From Sipunculus nudus (Eukaryota > Annelida > Sipuncula > Golfingiida > Sipunculidae), in the NCBI GenBank assembly GCA_026874595.1, contig CM049319.1, positions 57,980,917-58,044,916 on the forward strand: 64,000 nt of DNA. The letters are read 5' to 3'. A model generated the notes under the pieces. It saw only the letters and a list, made by a program, of their open reading frames with translations, did no database searches and had not been told where the DNA came from. The stretch's first letter is position 1. Every line of letters starts with the position of its first letter. Shown piece by piece: positions 46,989 to 57,239 of the stretch. A program made the position numbers and the translations under genes.

Positions 46989-49211
46989 TTAGCTCAGCTG
47001 ACTATAAGTCATCTGAGCTATAGTCGTGGTCCATTGTCCGTCGTCCGTCCGTCTGTCCGTCCGTCCGTCCGTCCGTAGATGTGGCACGTTTTGAAACCGT
47101 AAGACCTAGGAATCCAAAATTCAGCATAATGTTAGATGTCCCCAAGATCTCCTACCAAGCCAAAAACTGGGTCTTTGCGACTTCATTCCTTTGAGAAATT
47201 AAGGAAAAACCTCAATTTTTTATTAAAAACCTATTTTCACACTTTAGGACTGCCTAATATCAAAACCACTCATCTGTTTTTCCTCATATTTCCTATAAAT
47301 AATCCTCTATATAATTCCTATGTACATGCCAGAAATTAGGTCTGTATTATTTAATTTAAAAAAGTTATGGGCCAAAAGATAATGCATTTTTTAAATAATC
47401 AGGAAAGAAATTTTATTACTTAACACAAAACTTGTTAAAGCTAAGCACTTTTTTTCCAGTAATATTACTTTTATTAATCAAAATTAAATTGTATACCCAA
47501 AATTAGATCAAAATCTTTTAAATTTTTAAAAATATTAGCAAAAATAAAAAATTGGTACCTTAAATTTTGCCCAACTTTGACCATGGCACGTTTTTTTGCT
47601 GTAACTGCTGTGGATTTAATTTTCACAGCATGTTTTTGTTAGCATTTCGACTGTTAACACTGTTAAAAATTTGAAACCAGTTGATCAAAAACTGTAGATT
47701 TTATTCAAGTTTTCAAGCACCATGTCACATATTGCTAGTGTTATACAGTTTGCTAGAGCTCAGCTCCCGAGCTTCAGCTCTAAGTTCCTTAAATTTGGCA
47801 TACAGTTAGATTTCTCCAAAATCCCCTACCATGCCAAGAATTTGGTCACTAGGACTTAATTCCTTCGAGATATCAATGAAAAACTTAATTTTTCCATTAA
47901 AAACCCAATGTTACACTTTAAGACTGTCTAATATCAAAACCACTGATCTGACTTTGATCATATATAATATACATATTTTTCTATACATTCACTATGCACA
48001 TGCCAGAAATGATGTCAGTATTGTGTATTTTTTTTAAGTTATGGGCCCAAACATAATGCACTTTGTAAAAAATCAAGAAATATATTTACTCCCTTAACAA
48101 GGGCATTGCTGAAGCTAGAGATCTTTTTTGTCAGGGATGTAACATTATTGAATCAAGATTCAATTGAATACCCAAAATTAGTTCTGAATTTTTCAAATTT
48201 TATAAGTTATTAGTATAAATATAAAATTAGTACCTTAAATTTTGCCCAACTGTGACCATGGCACGTTTGTTTCCTGTGAGCACTGTTGATATAATTTTCA
48301 TATCATGCACACATAAGGATTTCAGCTTTTTAGTTTAGAAAGCTGAAAGAAATTTGCCAAATATTGTAGCTTTTATTAATGTTTTTTATGAGACCCTGTC
48401 AGACTTTGGCTCTCTCCAGCCCCTCTTGAGTCACCTGTATGTTGACCTTGTTGACCTTTCATCAAATTATGCACGCTTGAGGGGAGAATCCAGGCAGCTG
48501 TTGGCCAGCCACAGTTGATCCAGGTGTTCAACCCAACTCATCTAGTAGTTTTAACCAACAACATAACAATAAACAATAAATTAATAAATTTTTATTGGTT
48601 TTTAATAACAAATTAAAGAAAAATAGAAAAGGAATTTGTTAGTTTATAATAACAGGAAATTAACTTGCAGTTACTGATGATATAAGAATCTTGTATCGAT
48701 GGGTAGAATGTCACATATTCCAAATAACACCATGCAGTCACCTATGGCATTTTTCAGTTCATTTTTAATGATAAAGAAGTAAATCATATTATTCATTACT
48801 AATCATTAAGGATTATATGAAGGAAATTAATGATAGACAAAGATGCAGTTGATAATATTAATCTAGATTCCTACTGTGTCTAGTGTGTACATTGATGTGA
48901 AATTAGTCCAAAATTAATTTTTTACAGTTATTTTTTTATATAAATAAAAGCCATAAAACCAGGTACTTATGATCATTATTTAAATGTGTGAATTTTGTAT
49001 ATTCTGGATTCTCAACATCATTGTTTGGTGAAAACTGAATAAATACCAGACATGGTGCGAATACTTTGTAATTGTATTTAAATACGAATATGATTATGTA
49101 CTCCATTATAAAATTTCTTGCATAAAGAATGGGAATTCAGGTAAAAATGAAAGTATATGAATACTCGTGCAAATACTTTCAAAATGTATTCATGAATGCA
49201 TTCATGAATAT
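46989..49211 (+). repeat. 2.6-kb dispersed repeat, second copy, left part
   Basis: Matches 21478 to about 23693 in the first copy, including the starting hairpin, the GTCCGTCC run, the two internal ~682-bp direct repeats and AATGCATTCATGAATAT at the break. The last four bases, ATAT (49208-49211), are one half of the gypsy target duplication. Confidence 0.85.
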
Positions 49212-49547
49212 TGTAACGTGCAACCGAGTTCACAAACAGAAGAAAAGCACTGCTGGTTTTCTACTAGGTCTTTACTGGTCCAAAAATCAAAGATACACTG
49301 CCGGGTGAGGACCCCACCCCTGCATACATGGATATATCACACATACACGCCCCCTAATCTATCATGTCAGCAACAGGCCTGTTATCCTCTGGGTGACCCC
49401 TATGAGCCTGGGGACACCAGTACACACAAGCTGGTCACTGTCACCTCACAGCAGGGGTTCCCAGCTGCCTGCCGTAATCAATTAAGACCACTCAATTATC
49501 TACTGGTATACAGATTCCTCACTGCTATAAGATATAAAATCATTACA
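49212..49547 (-). repeat. 3' LTR
   Basis: 336 bp, bounded by TGTAAC...ATTACA on the plus strand (TGTAAT...GTTACA in element sense). I compared it by eye with 54865-55200 and saw no difference. ORFs inside it are chance. Confidence 0.95.
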
Positions 49548-49550
49548 CTG

Positions 49551-49560
49551 CTCCCCCCTT
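49551..49560 (-). other. Polypurine tract
   Basis: AAGGGGGGAG in element sense, three bases before the 3' LTR; this is the expected site for plus-strand priming. Confidence 0.75.
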
Positions 49561-49906
49561 AAAAGAAAGAATGCGTCCTCGCATTCAAAGAAATGAAATT
49601 ATAATTGAGATATAACAATGATATAACAGAGATTTGAATGAATATAAACTTAGGTACTTACAGTCACATTCAAAGTTAATTGAGGGGAATTTACTAAACA
49701 ACATTGCTGTGAACTCCAAGAGGTGACCACTGTAGTCTTACTAATATTTTACTCTTAAAAAGTTGAACACTTGGAAAATAAACATGACAAGTGGTTCTTG
49801 TAATATAACCATCCGCCTAAAACTAGAATAACAACATAAAAAAAAATAATAATACAAGTAAATATTACGCTGATTACAATCTCAGTAAAACTGCGTAATA
49901 ATAAAT

Positions 49907-52216
49907 TCAATTTTTTGCATCAGTCTGGAACCAATCGGGTTTGTTTTCACCTTGATATGGCTTTAGCCTGTCAACATGGACCACTTTAGGAGTGGCTTTT
50001 TGATTTTTCTTAATTCTGTACACCACATCACTGAGTCTATTTATAATGACATAAGGTCCATCCCATAAAAACTGTAGTTTTGGCGTGAGTCCTTTCTTGC
50101 GCTGAGGGTTATACAGCCACACAGCATCACCTGTTTTGTAACACACAGAAGCCGCACGATGATCATAATTCTTTTTCTGTTTGTCCGACATGGATTTAAT
50201 ATTTTGCCGCGCAAATTCATGTATTCTTGACATTCCCTGTTGTAGTGAGTACACATACTCCGACACATCATTCACAGTTGGTTCTACAGGACTGCCCATT
50301 ACCACATCAATGGGAAGTTTCGGATTTCTGCCCAGCATTAGCTGGCATGGTGTATGACCGGTGGTTTCATGAACAGAAGAGCGGTAGGCCATCATAAGCA
50401 AAGACAAGTGTTCATCCCAGTCCCTTTGATTTTGATTTACATATTTTGATAGCATGTCTTCTAAAGTTCTATTAAACCGTTCCACCATGCCATCAGATTG
50501 TGGGTGAAGGGCTGTGGTACGCGTCTTGTCAATATCAAGAAGCTGACACATCTCCTTAAACAATTTGGCTTCAAAATTCCTACCTTGATCGGAATGTAGC
50601 TGTGATGGCAATCCAAACCTCGAAAAGTACTGCTTAACCAACACATCTGCGACTGTTGAAGATTCTTGATTTTTTAAAGGAAATGCTTCAGTCCACTTTG
50701 TAAAATAATCAGATACCACAAGGATAAACCTATTTCCTTGTGCACTTTCAGGGAGGGGTCCTAGGATATCAATGGCGGTTCTTTCCATGGGAGCACCCAC
50801 ATTATATGTCTGCATTGGTGCCTTGCCTGACCGAGTTGCTTTCTTTCTTTTAGCACAAGTCTCACATTGCCTACACCACTTTTCCACATCTGTTCGCAGA
50901 CCAACCCAGTGGTATCTGTCTCTGATCTTAGCTAATGTTTTATTAACCCCCAGATGACCACCAGTGATTGAATTATGAAGCTGCTTTAAAACAGTAGGCC
51001 TTAAATCTATTGGGACCACTAGTTTGTATGTGAAGCTCTCACCAGACACAGACTCCCACTGCCGATATAATACACCATCCCTTATCACAAGCAGCTCCCA
51101 CTGGGACCAGTATGACTTTAACTTAGGGCCAGCTGAGGACACCTCTGACCATGCTGGCCTCTCTGTGTTAGCCTCCTTCCAGGCAATCACTTCACACAGC
51201 TCACGGTCATTTAACTGGGCATCTCGTAGCTCTATGTTTGTCCATGTCTGGACCCACGGTTCATCATGACAGTGATCCCTGTTCTGGCTTCTTGTTAAGG
51301 CAGCACATTTATTTTCTCTATTATCACTGATCTTACATGTGGTAACTAATTGGCTGAGGGAGCTTTTCATGCATAGCCAGGTCAGTATGAAAAACTGTAG
51401 AATATTTGTGAATATTGCATACTTGCAAGTTGATGATGTAGGCTTTTGAACAACCCTTGCTTGTCGCACTGGCTCATCATTTCCTTTTTCTTCTTTTGTT
51501 TCAGCCCGCTCGCAGTGAACACAAAGATCTGTTTCACAGGGTCGGCGCGAAAGAGAATCTGCATTGTTGTGTCTAATTCCAGGTCGATAAGTTACCTCAA
51601 AATCATAAGTCCCGAGTATTTCTAACCATCTGGCCAACTGACCCTCAGGTTGCTTGAATCTCATTAGCCACTGAAGGGAACCATGATCTGTGCGGATGTG
51701 AAATTTGTGCCCGTATAGGTAATGGTGATGGTGACGCACTGCTTCTACTAAAGCAAGCAGCTCTCTGCGAGTTACACAATAGTTGCGCTCAGCTTTTGTT
51801 AAAGTTCTGCTGTAATAAGACACAACACGTTCCTCTCCATTTTGAATTTGTGATAACACAGCACCTATTCCACATTTGCTTGCATCTGTATCTAGTATAA
51901 ACTGTTTGCCCAATACTGGATACGCCAGAATTGGCGCTTTTGTGAGAATTGACTTTAGTTTATCAAAAGCTTCTTGACATTCATTTGACCATCTGTATTT
52001 ACATCCGCGTTCACTCAACCGATGTAATGGTGCTGCAATGGTCGCAAAGTTTTGCACAAAACGCCTGTAGTAGGAACTTAAGCCCAGGAAACTACGAAGC
52101 TGGGTTACGTTTGATGGAACTGGCCAATCTCGGACCGCGGTTATTTTATTTGGGTCTGTTTCTAGTCCTTCCTCACCAACCACATGGCCCAGAAATGACA
52201 CCCGCCTTCGAAACAA
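49907..52216 (-). CDS. pol: Gypsy pol, second part: RT end, RNase H, integrase
   Basis: Continues the polymerase after a frameshift. It begins in the RT connection ([11 protein letters not shown]), then RNase H with catalytic acidics in [27 protein letters not shown] and [11 protein letters not shown]. Next is the integrase: the H-H-C-C zinc-binding domain ([10 protein letters not shown] ... WCRQCETC), D in [10 protein letters not shown] in HSDQGRNF and E in [12 protein letters not shown]. The C-terminus has the GPY/F-type module (LWDGPYVI), and no chromodomain is recognisable. Stop at 49907. The reading frame opens at 52279, but the bases 52217-52279 are out-of-frame sequence of the upstream part. 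Confidence 0.95.
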   Translation of the reverse strand: MFRRRVSFLGHVVGEEGLETDPNKITAVRDWPVPSNVTQLRSFLGLSSYYRRFVQNFATIAAPLHRLSERGCKYRWSNECQEAFDKLKSILTKAPILAYPVLGKQFILDTDASKCGIGAVLSQIQNGEERVVSYYSRTLTKAERNYCVTRRELLALVEAVRHHHHYLYGHKFHIRTDHGSLQWLMRFKQPEGQLARWLEILGTYDFEVTYRPGIRHNNADSLSRRPCETDLCVHCERAETKEEKGNDEPVRQARVVQKPTSSTCKYAIFTNILQFFILTWLCMKSSLSQLVTTCKISDNRENKCAALTRSQNRDHCHDEPWVQTWTNIELRDAQLNDRELCEVIAWKEANTERPAWSEVSSAGPKLKSYWSQWELLVIRDGVLYRQWESVSGESFTYKLVVPIDLRPTVLKQLHNSITGGHLGVNKTLAKIRDRYHWVGLRTDVEKWCRQCETCAKRKKATRSGKAPMQTYNVGAPMERTAIDILGPLPESAQGNRFILVVSDYFTKWTEAFPLKNQESSTVADVLVKQYFSRFGLPSQLHSDQGRNFEAKLFKEMCQLLDIDKTRTTALHPQSDGMVERFNRTLEDMLSKYVNQNQRDWDEHLSLLMMAYRSSVHETTGHTPCQLMLGRNPKLPIDVVMGSPVEPTVNDVSEYVYSLQQGMSRIHEFARQNIKSMSDKQKKNYDHRAASVCYKTGDAVWLYNPQRKKGLTPKLQFLWDGPYVIINRLSDVVYRIKKNQKATPKVVHVDRLKPYQGENKPDWFQTDAKN

Positions 52217-53801
52217 TTTTACATTTCTTTGGACTGAGTTTGAGGCCCGCTGCATGTAGTCTTTTGAACACAAGTTCAAGCCTTGCTATTGCATCAGTGA
52301 AGGTTTCCGCATGGACTATTATGTCATCTAGGTAAACCAAACACACATTCCATGATAAGCCTGCTAAAACCCTTTCCATTAATCGTTCAAAAGTTGCTGG
52401 GGCATTGGTCAAGCCGAATGGCATGACAGTAAATTGATAGAGCCCCCCATCACCAATAGTAAAAGCTGTTTTCTCACGATCATTCTCGTCCATTTCCACC
52501 TGCCAATATCCACTTTGAAGATCCAATGTAGAAAACCATTTTGATCCAGAGAGAGCATCTAAAGACATATCAATTCGCGGAAGGGGATAAGCATCTTTCA
52601 TGGTCACATCATTCAGTCGGCGATAATCAACACAGAACCTTACAGATCCATCACGCTTGGTCACCAAAACAATGGGAGAGGCCCACGGACTCCTTGAAGG
52701 TTCTACAATTCCCTTTTTCAACATTTTGTCTAGTTCATTTGTCGCTTGTTCACGTTTATGTAAAGGCAGGCGTCTTGCTGGTTGTCTAATGGGTGGAGCT
52801 GAACCTGTGTTGATCTTGTGTTTTGTTAAGTTTGTTTGACCAAGTTCTTCAGAAGAGGCCGCAAACACATCACGGTATTGGAGGATAAGTTGTGTCACTT
52901 TATCTTTCTGATCACTAGATAAGCATTGTCCAGTTTCGGCTATCAGTTCTTCCAGATGGCCGGGGACAGATGAATGGTTACTTTCAATTTTGGTTGTCTG
53001 ACAGTCACTTGTATTTGTTACACTTGTAACTGGTTCACAGAAAGCAGCAAAGGTATTAGTATAAATTGTCTTTGGTTCATTGGTCAAATTCATAACCCTC
53101 AATGGTATCACTTTATTGCCGGAATCCACAACAGCTTTAGCAAGAAGCAGGTTACACTTTTCTTGGAATCTGGGACAAGGTTCTATAATACATGTGGTTT
53201 GGACCCAGTTAGTCTCTTTACCATCAGTAATTTTCCCAGGTAAAATCACCTCACTGTTTGGTGGAATAACAGTAGTTTCCGCGACAGACACTCGACACAC
53301 TGCAGGAGCATTTGATGCAGTCCGTGATAGAGGTAAAATTTCACCATTGACCAATAGCTGATTTTCCCTGACAGAAAGGTCACAAAATGGCTGTGATAGA
53401 AAATCCAGACCTAATATCACCTCATTTTGTATATCCGCCACCCAAAATCTTTGTTTCAGTGTTTGTTTACCCATGGAAAAATTGAAGCAGCCATGACCCA
53501 AAAATGGAGAAGTCTGTCCAGTTGCAGAGATAAGGTGACTATTCACAGCTGTGAGTTCAGGTCTTGTTTGTTCACTGATGTTTTGATATACATCGGATCT
53601 TATTATGCTAATATTGGCACCTGTATCAATCAAGAAAGAGACCGGAATTTCTTCAATGTTGCCACTGATAAATAGCCCATCACCTATAGAGTCCAGGGTA
53701 CTGGTTTTAGCATGGGGTGCCGTAGGCCTAAATTCGGGCAATAAAGAATTTATTGCCTCCTGTCCTGCCAAGTTTCGGCCTGTGAACTTGACATTTGGTC
53801 G
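52217..53801 (-). CDS. pol: Gypsy pol, first part: protease and reverse transcriptase
   Basis: This frame has no ATG of its own near its start; it is in the -1 frame of gag and overlaps gag's 3' end, so it is probably made as a gag-pol fusion. The retropepsin active site [12 protein letters not shown] lies about 60 residues in. Reverse transcriptase follows: [20 protein letters not shown], the palm aspartate in [22 protein letters not shown] and the catalytic YLDD in LVYLDDIIV. At an A4 run (52217-52220) the frame is lost: this frame reaches a stop at 52173, while the homologous sequence continues in the frame of the next entry. Confidence 0.95.
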
Positions 53802-54829
53802 TTTCCCTGCTGCACTTGTCTGTTATCTGTTCTCTGTCTTTGGTTATGGGGACAATTACGACGAATGTGGCCAACTACACCACATTCCCAACAGGCAACA
53901 TTCCTATTTGGACTGTCTCTGATTCTCATATTTCTCAGTTCTTCTTGTAGTACTTGCCTTATGGTGTCTTTAAGATGTGGGGTGTGTGCTGTACTTACTT
54001 GAGGATGTGCTGCCCTTATTTGTCTCCCACCTTGACTTGCTGCTTGCTGGAAAGCCTCCAACTCCATTGCGATTTTTAAAGTTTCCTCAAATGAAGTGGG
54101 GCGGGATTGTTTAATTTTCCAGCGTGTATCCCTGTCAGGTATGGCATCCACAAAATGGTCACATGCCAGCGTGTCCCGAAGTTTCGTCGTAGCATCTGGG
54201 TAAGCCATCCTTGTTAGTCTTTTGATATTTTGTGCCAGCTCCTGTAGGCTTTCGTCCCGTCTCCTGACAAGAGTTTTCAACTGCGCACGGAAGAGTTCAG
54301 CCTGCTGATCTACTCCATACCTTGAACGCATGGCTGTCACAAGGCAATCATAATTACGCTGTCCAGGCTGATCTAAGTCTGCTAAAACTCCACGAGCTGG
54401 ACCTACTAGGCTTGCAGCTAAATGCATAGCTTTTTCTTCTGTTTTCCAGGCATTTAAGTCTGATATGATACCAAACTGTGTTTCGTAGTCCTCCCATGGG
54501 CTACTCCCATCATAAAGGGGTGGTCTTACTGTTGTTTTAACCATAGGTGTTGTCCGAACTACAACAGGATGTTTTGTATCAGTATCGTCCAGACCTTCTG
54601 ATTTACTACCACCTTGTTGTTTTTCTAGGTGTAGGAGTGCATCATGTTTCTCCGACATCTTCCTGGCTACATGATCTACTTTCAGCCACATGTTTTCCAG
54701 TTGTTCCCCCACCTTATTACAGAGTCTTTCTTCCAGTCTATCAAACCAGTCCCCTGACACTTGGGGCGATGGTTTCACTTCATTTGTGTCAACAGTCTGC
54801 TTAAACACAACTTCTTCATCACTAGACAT
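53750..54829 (-). CDS. gag: Gypsy gag polyprotein
   Basis: 359 residues from the ATG at 54829 (MSSDEEVVFKQTV). The frame is open farther upstream into the LTR, but only from a GTG, so I chose this ATG. The middle has the capsid-like retrotransposon gag region (WEDYETQFGIISDLNAWKTE, AMHLAASLVGPARGVL, LKTLVRRRDESLQELAQNI). Near the C-terminus is one CCHC zinc knuckle, CWECGVVGHIRRNC, which binds RNA in the family. It forms the virus-like particle that packages element RNA. It ends 51 bases after a GGGAAAC heptamer, in the overlap with pol. Confidence 0.93.
   Translation of the reverse strand: MSSDEEVVFKQTVDTNEVKPSPQVSGDWFDRLEERLCNKVGEQLENMWLKVDHVARKMSEKHDALLHLEKQQGGSKSEGLDDTDTKHPVVVRTTPMVKTTVRPPLYDGSSPWEDYETQFGIISDLNAWKTEEKAMHLAASLVGPARGVLADLDQPGQRNYDCLVTAMRSRYGVDQQAELFRAQLKTLVRRRDESLQELAQNIKRLTRMAYPDATTKLRDTLACDHFVDAIPDRDTRWKIKQSRPTSFEETLKIAMELEAFQQAASQGGRQIRAAHPQVSTAHTPHLKDTIRQVLQEELRNMRIRDSPNRNVACWECGVVGHIRRNCPHNQRQRTDNRQVQQGNDQMSSSQAETWQDRRQ
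53801..53807 (-). promoter_or_regulatory. -1 ribosomal frameshift heptamer
   Basis: GGGAAAC on the minus strand, aligned to the gag frame as G GGA AAC, which fits the X XXY YYZ rule for -1 slippage. A -1 shift here leads straight into the open pol frame ([19 protein letters not shown]). I did not work out a downstream stem or pseudoknot. Confidence 0.75.
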
Positions 54830-54847
54830 GTTTTCTGGGTAATATAT

Positions 54848-54863
54848 CCCACCGCTGCCACCA
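54848..54863 (-). other. Primer-binding site (tRNA-Leu type)
   Basis: TGGTGGCAGCGGTGGG in element sense, one base after the 5' LTR. It is complementary to the 3' end of animal tRNA-Leu(AAG) (CCCACCGCTGCCA plus CCA), as I recall that sequence. Confidence 0.8.
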
Positions 54864-54864
54864 A

Positions 54865-55200
54865 TGTAACGTGCAACCGAGTTCACAAACAGAAGAAAAG
54901 CACTGCTGGTTTTCTACTAGGTCTTTACTGGTCCAAAAATCAAAGATACACTGCCGGGTGAGGACCCCACCCCTGCATACATGGATATATCACACATACA
55001 CGCCCCCTAATCTATCATGTCAGCAACAGGCCTGTTATCCTCTGGGTGACCCCTATGAGCCTGGGGACACCAGTACACACAAGCTGGTCACTGTCACCTC
55101 ACAGCAGGGGTTCCCAGCTGCCTGCCGTAATCAATTAAGACCACTCAATTATCTACTGGTATACAGATTCCTCACTGCTATAAGATATAAAATCATTACA
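54865..55200 (-). repeat. 5' LTR
   Basis: 336 bp, the same length as the 3' LTR and apparently identical in sequence. It contains the element's promoter by analogy with other LTR elements; TATAAGATATAAAAT (inverse) lies near its start in element sense. Confidence 0.95.
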
Positions 55201-55600
55201 ATATATTCTTTAATATTATTTTAATAATCATATCAATTATATTTCATTTTAAAAAATCATATGATTCTCTTATTATTTTTAATAAAAATTATATTTGGGA
55301 CAATATTTGTAATTTTTTTAATAAATAGTTAAACTCTTATATTATATGTTCTGCTTATAAGTTATATGGCCAAGTCAAAATCTGTGTGACAGTAGTACTC
55401 CATTTGTTAATAAAATAAATGAAATCAATCCTCTTCCCTGTCTCCAAAGGTACTATCAAAATCATACATAAGCTAAACAACAACTCATAATACAGCTTAT
55501 ATTTATTACCACACAAAACCAGCATGTGCCTCATTTCTAAATAATATTTTTTTATCATATATAACAGCTGAGCGTCGTGACCCATAGGTCCCTTGTTTAT
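55201..55600 (+). repeat. 2.6-kb dispersed repeat, second copy, right part
   Basis: Continues the repeat after the gypsy insertion, matching 23690-24096 of the first copy from ATATATTCTTTAATATTA to GACCCATAGGTCCCTTG. The first four bases ATAT duplicate 49208-49211. Confidence 0.85.
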
Positions 55601-57239
55601 TATTAGCTGTATAAACATCCCACAGAGTATTCAAATGATGCTTAGCATTTAAATCACACAATTTGTTAATTTTGGCTGCATACAAAAGATTCCCAGCAAA
55701 TCCATCTTGGCACATGGATTTACTATCGGCAAATCACCTGTTTTATACTTAGTTGTGGTTGTGGATTAATTGTCCACGTGGGTCCGTTTACCATAACAGG
55801 ACTTCATGACCAAAGGTCTGATTTTCCGCGTGCGTTGCAGCTCCAAAACACGGCAAAGTAATATGAAAGAAGAAACCAAGAAGGAACACCGGTTTGAAGC
55901 TTGAAAAATCTTGATTTGTGCAGAGGCGCGGTAAGGCCACCAGGTGGCGTGCGCTTGGTTTATGTTTAGAACCTCTGATCGCGCCCGGTTCAAGCTTTTT
56001 TTTCCAGATGTGTACAGGAGTAAGCGAATTGTTTTAATAGCACGAAATATTGACAGATGCCATAATATTTTAAGAAACCACTATAATTCGTGTGCATTTA
56101 ACAATCTTGGTATTAGCCCGACAATTAAGCCTCCATTCAGGAATGGAGTCCCAACACCTGTTGGGGGGGGGGGGGGGTTCCCCTGAGGCCTCTCTCTCAA
56201 CACAACCAAAATTGAAATCACATGCAAAGTAGCAGGGGGATCTATGAAAATAACCTAAAAACGTGGTGGTTCACTAACAGATCCCGATGACTTTGCCGAA
56301 GAAACACCTAGCTCTCCAAAGCCTTCCCAGCATGTCTTCCCCGGCTGTAAACAATAACCGATGGAGGTAACAATCACCTGATTTTCTTGAGAGTAAGTGC
56401 CAATGCTCTCATACATTCTGAACATTTGAGTTACAATTTATTTCTCAACTGAGTCAACACAACTGTATTATGTGTAATATGTAGTGGTTGTTGCATGTCC
56501 TCATGCCGAATATCATGATCAGAACCACTTTGGTCAGATCTGACCAAAATTTACAGGTTAAACTTTCCTCCTTAGGGGCTGTAACACTTAACAAGAAAAG
56601 ACCATTTAAAATTTGTTTGCGTTACAGGCCTGTAGTTAACCTGATACGTGAATAGGCTCATCTATTAGGAATGTGGAATATTTCAAAGATTTTAAAAAAC
56701 TTCAGTTATAAAAATTCATACCTACACATGACTTGCCTTTAATTGTTGAATAGAGAACCAGGGATTAATGTTCATACTGTGCGTGATCATCGGTGATAAA
56801 TAATAAACCATTGAAATTGAAATAAACTGCGAGCACAGTTGGCATTAGCTACGGTTCAGATCTGCTGACCAGTCACATAATCAAAAGATGCCATTTGATA
56901 CGGACTAAAGCATGTTTGACCTGACATTTGACCCAGTCAACCCCTCACTTTTATGATCGGTAAAGGTAAACAACATGTGAGTCTCGATCCTTTGGGACTA
57001 CAGTCTTATTTCAGCATGCAATAATGGTTAATTCCCCAATTAATGCCGGCAATCCTTTTGCATAATCTTGAAAAGATCACAACAAATGTTCCTGCATTAT
57101 CATCGTGTATTTCTGTCTGCAACCATCCTAGCAGCAGTTATATCACATCAATGGTATCACGTGCACAAGTTTCTGTTTATATTTACAATATCGCGTCAAA
57201 GACATTACACCGCAAATAGGTCCGCAGGTTTATCAATAT
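55601..57239. other. Non-coding stretch with a CpG-rich patch
   Basis: Positions 55780-56030 are more CpG-rich (CCGCGTGCGTTGCAGC, GGCGCGGTAAGGCC). The 80-residue plus-strand frame at 55944-56186 ends in a G run and I do not recognise it. The rest is AT-rich without repeats I can name. Confidence 0.4.

Larger units (their letters stand above)
49212..55200 (-). mobile_element. Ty3/gypsy LTR retrotransposon, nearly complete
   Basis: 5,989 bp on the minus strand. In element order: 5' LTR (54865-55200), primer-binding site (54848-54863), gag, pol (protease, reverse transcriptase, RNase H, integrase), polypurine tract (49551-49560) and 3' LTR (49212-49547). The order RT-RNaseH-integrase defines Ty3/gypsy. 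ATAT flanks both sides (49208-49211, 55201-55204). No env-like ORF is present; gag-pol fills the interior. LTRs look identical by eye, so the insertion is young. One frameshift in pol makes this copy non-autonomous as read. Confidence 0.96.

Noticed and set aside
49167-49562. 131-residue ORF, and its twin at 54871-55224
   Set aside because: Both lie in the identical LTRs, on the strand opposite to the element's genes.
52173-52279. Programmed frameshift between the two pol frames
   Set aside because: It falls inside the reverse transcriptase domain and not at a domain border; a mutation or homopolymer error is simpler.
54830-54886. Upstream extension of gag into the LTR
   Set aside because: It depends on a GTG start and crosses the primer-binding site; the ATG at 54829 is the natural start.
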